A DNA stretch of 64,000 nucleotides from Arachis hypogaea (GCF_003086295.3 NC_092040.1:992001-1056000); one strand, 5' to 3'. Counted from the stretch's first letter, positions 34,021 to 46,186 are shown. A program made the numbers and translations. Notes: generated by a model not told the origin, from the sequence alone.

Positions 34021-35868
34021 ATTTTACGGAGGGTTGCTACATTCACTTATTTCATTTGCTATATATACTTGCTACCATTTTTTTCAGGAAATTAACTTTC
34101 TTTTAACTTATAATTAATTAATAAAATAATGTATAAACAACAAATTAATTATATTTTAAAAATGTATTTAGTATAAGCTAAAAATAATTTTAGTAGCTAA
34201 TAAATTATAACTAAAATAACATAGTTTTTTTATACTCATTTGAAAAATCGCGAATTCGAGTTTTCTATCTTTGAACAAAAAAATGACAGGAAACATATGA
34301 AAGGTTGAGTTAGGTGACGTTTTCTTGGAGCTTAAAGGTCTAATAAGGAGTCTACGGTCAAGCGCGGGAAGTTCAAGGGTAAAACCGTAAAACAACGTGT
34401 AACCTAGGTAGAGTTTTGGTGGTCAACGCACGTGTGAAACACACTTGCGGTGTTGAACACTGAACAGTGCGTAGTCAATGCTGGTGTGCTTTCCAGAACC
34501 ATTGACTCTGCTCCTTTTTTGACCCAAACACACTCCATATTTTGGTTTAATTACCGTGGCGTCCATTAAATGGTAATAACTAAGTAACTTATATTTATTA
34601 TTGGAAGTTAACTAATGTATATTCAGGACATAAATCAAATTCAAATTATAAACTTATTTTTTTATAAAAAGTTAAATGTTAATACTTTTTTCAAAAATAA
34701 ATAAGTTTAAAATTTTTATTGATACTAATCTTAAAACACATATTAAATAAAATTTTATTATTAATTTTGACTTTATTAGTTGCCTTTTAGTATTATAGTC
34801 TCACTCACAAATTCTTCCTGAAAATAACAAGTCCTTCGTAACTACTTCTATTTAATATCATTTAATAATCGAAAAAAAAAGTTAAAAATTACTTTTTTTT
34901 TTTTCTATGCCAATATTTTTTTAAATATTTCTTTTTTTTTAATAGTGTTTACTCATTTACTAATTAATTTTTTAAGAGATTGTTGATAAAAAAATTAATT
35001 CATAAAAAACCGTTAACAATTTTTCTAAATTCTTATTAAAGTACATTCTAAAATTAAATAATCTAATAATAATAATATAAGAGAAAATAATAAGAATCTG
35101 ACAATTTCATTTTCCATTGTTCTCCGATTTGTGCGTAGTAACTAATAACTCTTTTAACTACTATTACTATCTTTCTGCTTTCTATTTGTTTGCTTCGTAT
35201 GCTTTCCTTCTTATAATAATATCAATAAACAAATAAAATCGTAGTGATACCAATTTCTTAATAGTTGTAGTAAACTAGTAATATCAATCGTATACATACG
35301 AGCAACATACGGCGTACCAATAAAAACATCAAACAAAACAAAGGGCGATGGAAAATAAGGACAAAAATACATAGAAAACTATTTTCTCATAGTATAGAAG
35401 TACAAGAAGACTGGACAAAGATTTGAAACGTGAAATTTAAGACCGACTTGAATTTATATTGGGATATGAAAGTAGTCCAAAAACAATTTTTAATTTTATT
35501 TTGATACTATATAAGAAACTAAATGAGTCTAATTTATCTCAAAAATTAATAAGAGATAAAAATGGCTTCATACTTATAAAAATGATCAAGCTTTTAATTT
35601 TAACTAGTATAGAACTTAATTTATTCAGTAGTAAATTAAAAAAATTTGAGCTTGCTTATATTTGCAAACCTCTCAACTCACCCTCGCGAAAGCATGGGCT
35701 TCTATACTTGTCACTTGTCACGCGTAATATTTTAAGGTGTATTCAATATCTTTAATGGCAACTAATTAAGTCATATCCCATAATTCCTTTTTCATTATTA
35801 ATTAATATTTATTGAGTTTAACAAATTATATTTATTATAAAATCTAATTCACTCATATTACAGGCTAG
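34021..35868. other. AT-rich intergenic DNA
   Basis: A less AT-rich island at about 34300-34540 shows no coding signature that I recognise. The frame at 35459-35755 is AT-rich noncoding in character. Confidence 0.45.
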
Positions 35869-36165
35869 TTTAGTTTGAGTTAAAAAAAAATATTTTTTGT
35901 ATATTTTTTAATTTTTAATAGACAAAATTATTTTATATTTAGATAAATTTTTTGAAATTTTTTTTAAATAGTAAAATATATATTTTTTACTTTTATTTTT
36001 TTAAAATAAAAATATTGTTAACTTTTTTGAAAAAATAAATAATTTATTTTTTAATAATTTTTAAAAGACATATTTAAATATATTTAAAACTTAATAAAAA
36101 TATTTTATTTTTTATAAAAATATTTTTTATTAAAATAAATCAATTCAAACTAACATTACATGTAA
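35869..36165. mobile_element. AT-rich MITE-like element
   Basis: The left end reads TAGTTTAGTTTGAGTTAAA and the right end in reverse reads TAATGTTAGTTTGAATTGA, with T/A-rich arms between. It has no coding content. Target duplication is unclear. Confidence 0.45.
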
Positions 36166-36169
36166 TGTT

Positions 36170-36545
36170 AGAAAATATTTACTAAATTAACTATTTATAT
36201 AAAATATATATTAAAATATAAAATATACATTACAAATAAATTAAATAATATATATATATAATACAATAATGATCTATTTTTGTGTATACATAAACTTTTT
36301 AATTTAATTATAATATTGATAAAATTTAATTTTTTAATCTAAATAATACATATATTTACATACAATAATGATTGATTGTTATTATTTAATAAAAAATATT
36401 ATATATACATTAAAAATAAATTATTAAATTAATTATCATAATATTATATATAAATATATATATTATTTAATTTATTTTTAATATATATTTTATATTTTAA
36501 AATATATTTTGTAGTAATAACTAATTCATCAATAGTTATTTTTTG
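36170..36545. repeat. Dispersed AT-rich MITE-like repeat, two overlapping copies (3 and 4)
   Basis: AAAATATATATTAAAATATA, then AATAAATTAAATAATATATA at about 36200-36260 recurs in opposite orientation at about 36410-36510. It is the same family as the copy at 44177. The pair may be two insertions or one rearranged copy. Confidence 0.4.
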
Positions 36546-37257
36546 TTTTTGTCTTACATGTAACAACATTGTTGTTGTTTTATATATTTAAAATTAAGAG
36601 CTTTTTGGAAATTTAATGAACACGTGTCCATAGGTTATTGGCGTAAGTTGATGAGGAAGCAAACAGGAGAAGTATATATATTAGCAATTGGGGATGGTCC
36701 ACATACTTTGTTGAAACGGAATAATAGCTTGTAGACAAATATGAAATATCTTTGCTACTCATCAAATAATCCAAAGTAACACCACAATAATACAGAAGAA
36801 AATAATATGATAATAATGTCCACCTAAACTAAACCCAATGAAGGGTTTATATGAAAAGACGGGGTTAGTGCTTATCCATTATTATTCATTAATCGTATCT
36901 AAGATACGGTTCCCCAAAAACACAGAAACATATTAAGAAATTAAAAAAATGATTAATTAAAGTTATGGTTGCAGGAGCAACATAAGTCACTAATTAAGGG
37001 AACAGCCTAATTTGGAAGAATGGTGTGAAATGGAGAAGGTTAAGTTAGGGTTCTTTTTGAACCCACACTAACAAGTAAGTTTCTTCGCAATTGTTGAATA
37101 ATAATATATAGTTGACCGATTGAGACTTTGTTGCACTTTCCATTCACTCTTATCATAGCTATCTCAGAAGGGTGCCCTACCGAAACCTTGGTGAAATTTC
37201 TTGTATTTTTAGGTGATTATTTCATCAATTATTACTTTTGGAAAATTTAAGTGGACA
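36546..37257. other. Intergenic DNA
   Basis: No gene is recognised. Composition is slightly less AT-rich at 36600-36700 and 37000-37200. Confidence 0.5.
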
Positions 37258-37266
37258 TTATAAATT

Positions 37267-37408
37267 GATGGAAATTCAGGTACAGTCGACTTCACGTGAA
37301 GTTAAAACCTGAGAGCCGTTAGATGATTTGATTAATTTGGTTAAATTTTTATCTAACAGTTCTCAGATATTAACTTAACATAAAATTAACTTCACATGAG
37401 TTTTCACC
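37267..37408. mobile_element. Mutator-like MITE, copy C, with near-matching 9-bp TSD
   Basis: The left end reads GATGGAAATTCAGG, then TACAGTCGACTTCACGTGAA. The right end in reverse reads GGTGAAAACTCATGTGAAG. The central part, GAGAGCCGTTAGATGATTTG against ATCTAACAGTTCTCAG, pairs well. Flanks are TTATAAATT (37258-37266) and TTATAATAT (37409-37417), matching at 7 of 9 positions. It keeps the family core better than the copies at 2034 and 3066. Confidence 0.7.
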
Positions 37409-37417
37409 TTATAATAT

Positions 37418-37943
37418 TTTACGTGTGATCAAATTTATAAATATCTTCTAAGTTGACTTAGACTCACTACCAATTTTTATATGATGAGAGGAGTACTGTT
37501 TTCTCCAGTTTGATTGTTTAATTCAATTTTGCTTGGGTGTTAGCCACATTTTACCACAAAAAAATTATAGTTTTTCAGAATCACTATATTCTTCAGTTTA
37601 CACTTCCAATAATGTTTTTCGGTTCATTTTTGCTAGTTTCTCTTGTTCATGGATCGAACGGTAAGCTTTAATTTCAAAATATAGAAAAAAACACAAAAAT
37701 AACTTATAAGGGAACATTAGGGAGAAGAATGCTAATAGTCACAACATAAATATACATAAATTGAAAGAAGTAAAGGTCATATATAACTTCATAATTAAGT
37801 CTAGCATTTTTATTTTATTATTTATTAATATTTTCTCTAAACACTTTTGTTTCAACAATAAATAGATACTACCATTACATTCAATATTCACTCTTTTTCT
37901 CTAGAGTGTGTAAATAAATAACATTTTCTGAATTCATTGTATG
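37418..37943. other. AT-rich intergenic DNA
   Basis: No gene is supported. Confidence 0.5.
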
Positions 37944-37948
37944 ATAGA

Positions 37949-38529
37949 TGTTACGTGATAACTTGAAATGGGTAAATTGAGCTGAAAAAATTAGGCCAAA
38001 CATCGATGAAAAAGGGGTGTTTGGAAAGATTAGCCTAAACATCAATGGAAAAGGGAAAAGGGGGTCTCCAATTTGTTCACGTTCGGGAGTCTCCTTTCGA
38101 ATTGTATGTTTTAAGAAATGGAGGATGATATTTGTAAAGACACTCTAATGTCTAAGTTAGCAAAGGAGGTAAGTAAATTTAAGAGAGTATTAGAACTTAG
38201 AAATACCTGAAAAGTGTCAGTGTATTTATAGTGGTGATCCAATAATTACTGTTGAAGTAGTTTTACTTCTGAAGGTGGATAGCCGTCTCTTTATTTTAGG
38301 ACTGTTGAGATATTGTTTTTAGAAGTAGATAAAAGATTTTAGACAACAATTACTTATTTGAATAAGTGTTATCTGCCAGCTCATCTCGAACTCGACTTCT
38401 TTGGGAAGAGACTCATATCGAACCCGGCTTTTTTTATGAGAGGTCGATTAAGTATTAAGGCCAATTTTTAAATTGAACATTTTTAGCTTACTTGGACTTG
38501 AGTTAAGATATTAGGCCATGATATAAACA
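37949..38529 (-). mobile_element. Solo LTR related to the Ty3/gypsy LTR at 57050
   Basis: The segment starts TGTTACGTGA and ends ATATAAACA, like the gypsy LTR (TGTTACGGTG to GTATGAACA). Shared internal phrases include AAGACACTCTAATGTCTAAG and CAGTGTATTTATAGTGGTGA, and ACTCGACTTCTTTGGG corresponds to CCCGACTTCTTTAG. On the minus strand the TATAAATACAC phrase is the LTR TATA box. Flanks are ATAGA and GTAGA (4 of 5 match). No internal region is present. It is 581 bp against 530 bp for the other LTR and clearly diverged, so it is an older insertion of the same family. Confidence 0.75.
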
Positions 38530-38534
38530 GTAGA

Positions 38535-39244
38535 TATCAGACAGAGGAAATTTTCTAATACTAAGAGGCCAGAATTTTCTTTCATTGGACTTTTTCCTCA
38601 TTTTCAAAGAAAACAGAAATTGAATACTAACTTTTTAATCCTAACCCTAAAATGCCATCAAACCAATAACCACTGCTATTTTAGTACTAACTTATTTGAA
38701 CTTAAGGAGCACGGCCATACAAGGAATCATTTGATTTGATTTGAGAGTCTCTCTCGTATTTCTTTCCTTAGTCAATAATTTGTCTTCAGCAATAGAAATG
38801 AAAATAAAAAATAACATTAAAAATTACAAAAAATATGTGCCCTAAAATATAGATTAAGCATATTATATAAAAGAATATTTTATAAAAATTGTTATAAAAA
38901 TTCATTTTTTTTTTACATTTTTAATGCATTAAGTACATAAAAAATATTACAAAAATTTTATTATTATATTTTTAAAATGTATTTTTATGACACAAATTAG
39001 TTAAATCTAAATTATAAAAGGGACACAGACACAATGCTTTACATTTTTGTGTCCCAATTGTTTAAAATGAAAAAGACAAGCTTTAATTTATAACTAGTGC
39101 ATGACGTTTTGCTCCGAAAACGAGTTAAGAATATTTGTGAATCAATTTAATTTGATTTGTTGACTCAATAAACTGAATTAATGAGCATGCGAACCGATCA
39201 CAAGGTGCACAAAATTTAGCGAAAGTTTTTTTAAGAATTTGTGA
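38535..39244. other. AT-rich intergenic DNA
   Basis: No gene is recognised. Confidence 0.5.
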
Positions 39245-39249
39245 CTATT

Positions 39250-39375
39250 TCAAACAACTACAAAACGAATTAGCAGCGTTTACAGGACCACCATTTTTTA
39301 AGGCATCGAAATTAAAATTTGTGGCGGTTTCTAGCAACCGCCGCCATCTGCCACTTCCGATATAGTCGGTCAAGC
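39250..39375. repeat. Possible CACTA-type element terminus
   Basis: AACTACAAAACGAATTAGC followed by AGCGTTTAC resembles the CACTACAAGAAAA start of CACTA elements. Subterminal GCGGTTTCTAGCAACCGCC is nearly palindromic, as in their subterminal repeats. The second terminus was not found and the first C is mutated, so this is tentative. Confidence 0.25.
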
Positions 39376-39469
39376 TTTTATAACTTAGATTTAAACTTGT
39401 ATATGAAATAAATCGAGCTTGAATTAGGATAAATTCAACTCTCTCTCTTCTCTCAATATACAAATAACT

Positions 39470-40924
39470 ATCTTATATTTTTAATTAACAATTATAATAT
39501 ATATTTTTATAGACACACATAATTTTTGTATATAATTATGATAGAAGATATAAATTATAATTAATAGATAAATGATATATATAATAGATATTTTATTTAT
39601 ATATAAGTTATAATTTATTTATATAGAATTATATTTAGATTATATTCATGTTATTTAAACTAATTTATAAATTTTTAGTAAGTTCAATTTAAATGAATCA
39701 ATCTTAAATTTAGTCTATCTCGATTTAATTTGGCTCATTTTAAACTTATTTATATGAAGTATAAAGTTGTATTTTATTTTGTAATATAATTATATATGAT
39801 AAAAATCTTTAAAATATTATAGAAAGGTTCATAATAACATCTTGTTGTGACTGCGTTTGTGATCATAATTTTTTTTGTTCTGGCATATAGAAAAATAAGT
39901 ACGTATCAATATAATGAACAAAATATATTTTAGAATTAAGATTTCTTAAATGCATTAGAAATTTGAAAGTTAATTCAATATTAAAAGTAATAAAATATTT
40001 TTTATTAGTTTATATTAAAACAACCAAAATATCACATTTAAAAAGACTAAAATGTCATTTTAAGAGTTAAATTGCAATGGTATTAGAATTCAGAAATATG
40101 TATTCGATTATTATAAAGAGACTAAAATACTATTAATTAATTTATTTATTTAAAATATCTTTTTTTTCAGAAAATAGTCCTTATCTAATTCCTAAATTTT
40201 GTTAATATTTTTTTATAACGAAGAAGTTTTTATTTGCATGGAAGAAATATTAGAGTGTAATCTATTTTAAAAAAATAATAAAAATAAAATAATAGATTCT
40301 CCTATATAAATATCTAATTATCTATCAACTTTTTTTTTTCTCTCTTCACTCTCTCTTAGTCTAAAGATACACCAAATTTACATGCTTCAAAATTTATGGA
40401 TTCTTTTATTCTTTGACGAAAAGCCATTACTCACACAGTCACACTAGTGCCCATTTTGTCGTTTTCCAAATCCACGAGTTAAAAAAACAAAGGATGAAAA
40501 TAGAAAGAAAGTAAAGAGAATCACCAAGAAAAAAAAAACGAATTTCGTATCGAGTTAAATCATTAAAGAAAGTGCAAACTAATTAATCAAAAAAGAAAGT
40601 ACTACAAATTAGAGGCAGAATTGGTGACACATCCTAATCACTTAGAATTCTAGCCTTTAGATTGATTATTAATCCTCAGCAGTTTCTTTAGATCAAAGAG
40701 AGAAAAAAACAAAACATATAAGAAGTTCAAAAAATAAAATAATAAGTAAACGTTTTTTAATTAAAAAGAAAAATTGTAGCGTGCTAGATGTGGTGAGCGT
40801 GATGTCTGGGAAACAACTTCCAACGACAGAGCAGAGCAAGGCATTGCAAGTGCCTTTACCTTGGCACTATTTCAAATTTCAATTTTTAGTTTAATATATG
40901 AAAATTACCCGTAGACAATAATTT
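39470..40924. other. AT-rich intergenic DNA
   Basis: No gene is supported. The sequence is low in complexity with A-rich runs at 40480-40760. Confidence 0.5.
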
Positions 40925-41345
40925 TAAAATTAATTGTGATGGAAGTTAGTATATAGATTCAAATTCAGTAGGATTTACGTGTATTATTAGAAATTATAAG
41001 GGAGATTGGATCTCGGGCTGTTTTGGAAGCATTCCTCTCTGATTTATCATCAGATGTAAATTATTTGCTGTTTGGAGGGGGGCTGGTTTTAGCTTGAGAT
41101 TGCGGTTTGAGGGATATTATATGTGAAATGGATTGTCTTGACATTCTGCTCATCATGCATGAGTTTACAAGTGGGTATTCATATGAAGTAACAGATTTGG
41201 TTCACAAGATTCAGGAACTTTTATCTCGTCCTTGACTTGTTCATATTGAGTGGGTGTCCCGATAAATAAATAGAGCTGTATATTGGATGGCTAGATATGG
41301 TGCTAAGAATAACTCTAATCATATTATTTGGTTTGAGCCTTGTGT
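40925..41345 (+). pseudogene. LINE-type RNase H (RVT_3) domain remnant
   Basis: One frame gives GFTCIIRNYKGDWISGCFGS. After an interruption comes EMDCLDILLIMHEFTSGY, EVTDLVHKIQELLSRP, then EWVSR and NRAVYWMARYGA. This is the order of the RNase H domain carried at the 3' end of plant LINE ORF2 and of related host pseudogenes: the glycine-rich strand, the ExDC helix, and the HWVxRxxNxxADxxA end. At least three stop codons interrupt it, and the final Asp region is degraded (NRAVYWMA). It is dead and unrelated in position to the LINE at 4903. Confidence 0.65.
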
Positions 41346-41349
41346 TGAT

Positions 41350-42110
41350 TTCTAATAAATCATTCGCTCGAATATAAGATAGTATTTGTTTTGTTTCTTT
41401 TCATGTTTAGACAAAAACAATATAGTGATTGAATTTCTGACTTTATTACTTGATCATCATCATGCTATACAATAAGGTACAATGACAATGAGCACTAATG
41501 AGTAATAAGAGCTATAAACCTATAGTGTACAAGTAATATATATACTAAAATCTAATCTACAGAACACAAAATTTAATTGTGATGCCTCTTTTCCTCCCAC
41601 AACTTTTGAGATTTATGGTGTTATGTATTCGTGTGTATCATATATATAAGCATTAGGAAGGAAAAAAGTGAAAAACTAGCTGGCTAATGATGATTGATTT
41701 AATTATTTTTAAATTAAATAATGAGATTTCAATCTCACAAGTATTTGAGTTTCATTTTCATGATTAATGTGAAGACTATTCTATTACGATGTTAACTAGA
41801 ATAAGTATAGAAAATTAATTTTTAATTAATTAATATTAGTTAATTTTTTTATTGTAATTTTTTTGAGAATTTAAAATTTAAAATAAAAATAATTTTAAAA
41901 ATTAATTGATATGAGCTAAAAAATTTTGATTCCATTATTAAACCTTATAACCATTTTATATACGCGTTTAAAGAATCTAAACACATATCTAAATCTTAGC
42001 TAGTAAAATAATTACTGTCAAACTTAAATTTTTATTCATAAAAAAGGAATCGTAAAATTAACAATATATTGAGCATTAAATTAATTGTGTTAGAAAATCT
42101 ATATCCATAT
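41350..42110. other. AT-rich intergenic DNA
   Basis: No gene is recognised. Confidence 0.5.
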
Positions 42111-43147
42111 ATTATAAGGGTAATTTTTTATATTCAAGCAATTTTATATCCAAATTCATTCAAGTAATTTGAGTTACATATTTTTTTTTTTAGTCATCAA
42201 AAAGGTTACGTATTTTTTTCGTTTTCTTTCTTTTTCCTAGCGCTTCTTCTTCTTTCAAATTCACATTTCTTTTTTCTTCTTTTTAATTTTGGATACTATG
42301 TCCTCTTCTTCTTCTCCTCTTTTTTTTATTATTTTTTAATTTTGTTATTGTCGTTACTAATAATACCTCTTTCTCTTCCTTCACCTCCTTCTATCAGAAT
42401 TTCATCTCCTTCTTTCTTTTCATCCTTCTCCTCCATCATCATTATCATTATCATAATCATCATTGTTATCGTCATTGTCTTCTTCTCAAATACGTATCGT
42501 TGTTATCATCGAATTCGAATTTATATAATGAATAATTTTCGGTTCATTTGGTATTATACAATGGTTTCGTTTTGAGCTAATTTTCGATTCATTCGAGACA
42601 CAAGTATTTCTGAATTCGAATTTATAATGGACAATTTTCGGTTCATTTGGTATTATACAATATTTTTTATAATATTTTTAGTTTATTCGAGACGCACGCA
42701 TTTCTGAATTTGAATTTATATAATGAACTATTTTCGGTTCATTTGATATTATACAATGGTTTCGTTTTGGTAATATTTTCGGTTCATTCGATCACAATAG
42801 AAAATCAGAATCAATAAAGATGTTAGCAAAATATTGGTATTGTTGGTGATGTTAATAATGATGATGGAGGAGGAAGAAAAAAGAAAGGAAGAGATAAAAA
42901 AAATCAAATAAAAAAGAAATAGGAGGAGGAGGAGGAGAAGGAGGAGGGGGAGATGGATGTGGTTGTATGGTGGTGGCGGCGATAACGATAATAAAAAAAA
43001 GATGTGAAGAAAAAGAAAGAGAAGAAGAAAAAGTAGGAGGAGGAGGAAAAAGAAGAAGAAGACGACGAAACTCCACAATGCAAATTAAATGAATTGGATG
43101 AACATGAATGTAAAATTATTTGAATATGTAGCGAGACTCATTATAAT
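42111..43147. mobile_element. Large foldback element with pyrimidine/purine arms and internal tandem repeats
   Basis: The left end (ATTATAAGGG, then ATATTCAAGCAATTTTATAT) pairs with the reversed right end (ATTATAATGAG, then ATATTCAAATAATTTTACAT). Next to the ends, the left arm is CT-rich (42220-42480) and the right arm GA-rich (42850-43078); these face each other as complements. The centre holds three tandem units. Open frames in the arms (42342-42575 plus, 42749-43078 minus) are Ser/Phe/Leu or Pro runs translated from low-complexity DNA and are not genes. Confidence 0.65.
42511..42800 (+). repeat. Three tandem repeats of about 95-101 bp inside the foldback element
   Basis: Units start at GAATTCGAAT (42511), GAATTCGAAT (42612) and GAATTTGAAT (42706). 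Each contains TTTTCGGTTCATTTGGTATT or a close variant and ends in a TTCATTCGAGAC-like phrase. Confidence 0.85.
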
Positions 43148-44176
43148 TCCAAGAATTTTAATTCAAGTTTTTTTTCAATATTTACTCAATTTTAACCCTA
43201 TAATTAATTGTAAGCTATTTATTAAGTGGATAATGAGCATTTAAATCGATGGTAATATTAAAAAAACAAAAAAATGTCAGAACTTATTTTATATAACAAC
43301 TATAAAATGTTAAATATGATAAATTTTTACTTTTTTTTCTATTATTTTTTGTTATCAAATATTTTTGTAAATCGGTTTATCAAGTTTATACACCATTACA
43401 GCCAAAAAGAAAGAAAATAATTTGACCTAATCTAATCACCAACTGGACAATAATTTCTATTTTATTTGATTTGTTGGAACAGCAATTATTTCTCTGTATA
43501 TAATAAAAAAATGCTCGTCGATCATATAATTGGTTCTGTTGTAGATACTAATTAAGGATGGCCAACCAAGACCTAACCCACATGATTAGGACCTGATGTT
43601 TCCACTTCCTACTATCTCAATTAGGTTTCACATTATTGTTAATTCATTCATGGAGTTGCCTCAAACACCACACAAATTAAAATCTTAATTCTTAACTTGG
43701 TATTTGCTACAATGTTAACATGAATCAAACATCCTCTACACAATAAATGTTTGCGTTTATTGGGGGGCTTGTTTTATTTTATCAACATTTCACATTTTCA
43801 CAAAACCGATAATTAGGACTCAGAGATAGGGAAGGGGTTCGAGCTCTTGAATTAAAACATTGTTCATACCATATTAATAAATAATTAATAGCCAATACAA
43901 GTTGGACTAGGACATAAGCAGCCCTTAAAAAATCAGACATTATTATACTCCTACACCATTTTAAAAATACAATGCCAATTAGTTAGTTAAGTAATAATTA
44001 ATACAACAAGACGAAAAAGGAGTGCCCAAACCCATGCCACTGACGAATAATTAGAGGTATTTTAAAAGATTGCGTTAATCACTATAGCAAGGAGCACGAC
44101 AGAGCAGAATTTTAAAAAATGGAAGTGATATAATGATATGATTTTTATGTATTTAGTTATATCATTTTTTAAAATA
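43148..44176. other. AT-rich intergenic DNA
   Basis: No gene is recognised. Confidence 0.5.
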
Positions 44177-44325
44177 GTATACATAAAATCAGCCACAATA
44201 TAAAATATATGTTAAAATATAAATACACATTGAAAATAAATTAAATCATACATATATTTATACATAAATATATTGATGATTGATTTTAGTGGTTGATTTT
44301 GGTGTACAAATAGTTTTTTGATTTT
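44177..44325. repeat. Dispersed AT-rich MITE-like repeat, copy 5 (clearest)
   Basis: The left end GTATACATAAAATCAGCCAC and the right end in reverse, TTTGTACACCAAAATCAACC, form an inverted repeat. The centre AAAATATATGTTAAAATATA and GAAAATAAATTAAATCATAC is shared with the other copies in the window. Length is about 150 bp with no coding content. Confidence 0.55.
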
Positions 44326-44934
44326 TTTTATTATCTATTTATTTAAAAAAATATGTTTGTATCTTCTTTTAATATTTCTTTATTTTTCTTTTAAATTACT
44401 TATCAAGCAGGGCTTTGAACTTCATCATGCAATAAGTCTCACTTGGTAAAAATTATGTTAAATGAAAGAGTATTTAAAGGCATTAGGATCTATCATTACA
44501 TCACATGATGATGAATATATAACTAGTTTCGTCAAATGTGATTTCTTAAAGATTTATACTAGTTACAAATTATTTACTGATCAACTAAAACATGGTAAAT
44601 GGTTAAATGCTACATTTTAAAAAGGAGTCACAATGTGTGAACCCTATCTATTCTCGAGCGACTAGATTAAATAAGAGTAAATGTTTTCCAATAATGTATA
44701 TTTATTAGAATATTGTATTAAGTGGAAAATAATAAAAATAAATTACAGAGCATGTGTGGTTAGAAAAGGCATGATTAAATGAAAGAAAAAGAAATAATTT
44801 ATATGTATTTAGAAAGTAATTAAAAGGAAAGAAGGAGGTGGGTTCCTTAGAGAGAACGTATCTTAAGTAGGTTCGGGTTGGGAAGTAGGTTCGGAAGAAG
44901 ACTTTGTGCGGATAAGAACGACCCCTAGCCTGTT
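44326..44934. other. Distal upstream region of the PLATZ gene
   Basis: AT-rich DNA runs up to about 44800, after which G+C rises. A direct repeat AGTAGGTTCGG occurs at about 44867 and 44885, just above the core promoter. No gene lies in this stretch. Confidence 0.45.
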
Positions 44935-44944
44935 TTGTTCATCT

Positions 44945-44953
44945 TTTATATAA
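44945..44953 (+). promoter_or_regulatory. Probable TATA box of the PLATZ gene
   Basis: TTTATATAA lies about 230 bases upstream of the start codon, so transcription would begin near 44975-44985. The inferred 5' UTR is CT-rich (CTCTCTTTCTCTTTCTATAC) and I found no upstream ATG in it before 45178. Confidence 0.55.
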
Positions 44954-45177
44954 CTTTGTCTAAAATACCCTCTCTTTCTCTTTCTATACCGCCTCCAAGT
45001 TCTACAAGAACCCATTCCCTCCTTCTTCTCTTTCTCTCAGACATTAACACAAACACATTTCCTGCATCAACTCAGCAAACACTCTCTACTCCTTCCTTCC
45101 TTTCTTCCTTCAAGCTGGCGATTGAAAATCAAGACTCCACTGTCCCCCGGGAAATCAAACCCAAGAACAGGAGAATC

Positions 45178-46181
45178 ATGGTACTATACTAGTCTTGTGT
45201 AAAGAGACATTGGATTTGGATTGATTTGATGATTTACGTTTTTGGTTAATTGTGCAGGGTGCTGGGGGTCCAGATGAAGAGGATAACAGGTGGCCGCCAT
45301 GGTTGAAGCCACTGCTGAAGGAGAGCTTCTTTGTTCAATGCAAGCTACACGCTGATTCCCACAAGAGCGAATGCAACATGTATTGCTTGGACTGTATGAA
45401 CGGCGCTCTCTGCTCTCTGTGTCTCGCTTACCACAAGGATCATCGTGCTATTCAGGTTCCTTTCATATCTCTTGTGTCTGTACAAATGAAATGCTCTATA
45501 ACACGTTTAATTAACTGTTGCCATTAAATGTGTTAACAGATAAGGCGGTCTTCATATCATGATGTGATAAGGGTGAATGAGATCCAGAAGGTGTTGGACA
45601 TCACTGGTGTTCAGACCTACATTATCAACAGCGCAAGGGTTGTCTTCCTCAACGAGAGGCCTCAGCCAAGGCCTGGAAAAGGTGTCACTAACACCTGTGA
45701 AGTCTGTGAACGCAGCCTCCTTGATTCCTACCGCTTCTGTTCTCTCGGTTGCAAGGTATTTTCACACCAACACAATGTCCCCCTTTCAAAATCTCTCAAA
45801 TTCACGCCACTCTTGCCTTAATTTTGAAATTCTCAACATTGACTTTTACTTTGTTCTTTCAAAAACAGAACAGCCTTTTAGTGTATTTCGGTTTTCTTTA
45901 TTGGTTAATCAATGTGTGACTTATACCCTACGATATTGCAGATTGTTGGAACATCGAAGAACTTCCAGAAGAGGAAGAAACATTCAGCGGCAATGGCATC
46001 AGATTCAGAGGATTCATACAGCAGCAACAGCAGCCATGGCCGCCACCACAACAGTAATCAAGTCCAGAGTTTCACACCGTCCACACCGCCTCCAACTTCG
46101 GTTAATTACAGAACGGCCAAGAGAAGAAAGGGAATACCACACCGAGCCCCAATGGGAGGAGGACTAATCATAGAATACTAA
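45178..46181 (+). CDS. PLATZ family zinc-binding transcription factor, 4 exons, 218 aa
   Basis: PLATZ proteins are plant-specific nuclear zinc-dependent DNA-binding proteins that mostly repress A/T-rich targets. Exon 1 is just the start codon (45178-45180). Exon 2 is 45258-45455, exon 3 is 45540-45755 and exon 4 is 45942-46181, all joined in phase 0 by GT-AG introns of 77, 84 and 186 bp. Residues 13-67 hold the first zinc module ([15 protein letters not shown]29/H32, C40, C44, C47, C53, C56, H60, H63). Residues 120-138 hold the second, C-x2-C-x10-C-x3-C in [19 protein letters not shown]. The tail from about 140 has NFQKRKKH, a Ser/His/Asn-rich stretch, then [16 protein letters not shown], a conserved PLATZ ending with likely nuclear-localisation basic residues. 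Length is typical. The frame is intact, but a retroelement sits immediately after the stop codon and replaces the proximal 3' UTR. Confidence 0.93.
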
Positions 46182-46186
46182 GAATA

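Noticed and set aside
42342..43078. Open frames encoding hydrophobic or Pro/Ser/Ile runs on both strands
   Set aside because: They are translations of CT-rich and GA-rich arms of a foldback element. The amino-acid runs follow the nucleotide repeats, and no domain or start context is visible.
44935..45192. Long frame reading into the PLATZ start codon
   Set aside because: It begins with TTG in the presumed promoter/leader and is not preceded by an ATG. The conserved PLATZ start is obtained only by splicing directly after the ATG at 45178.
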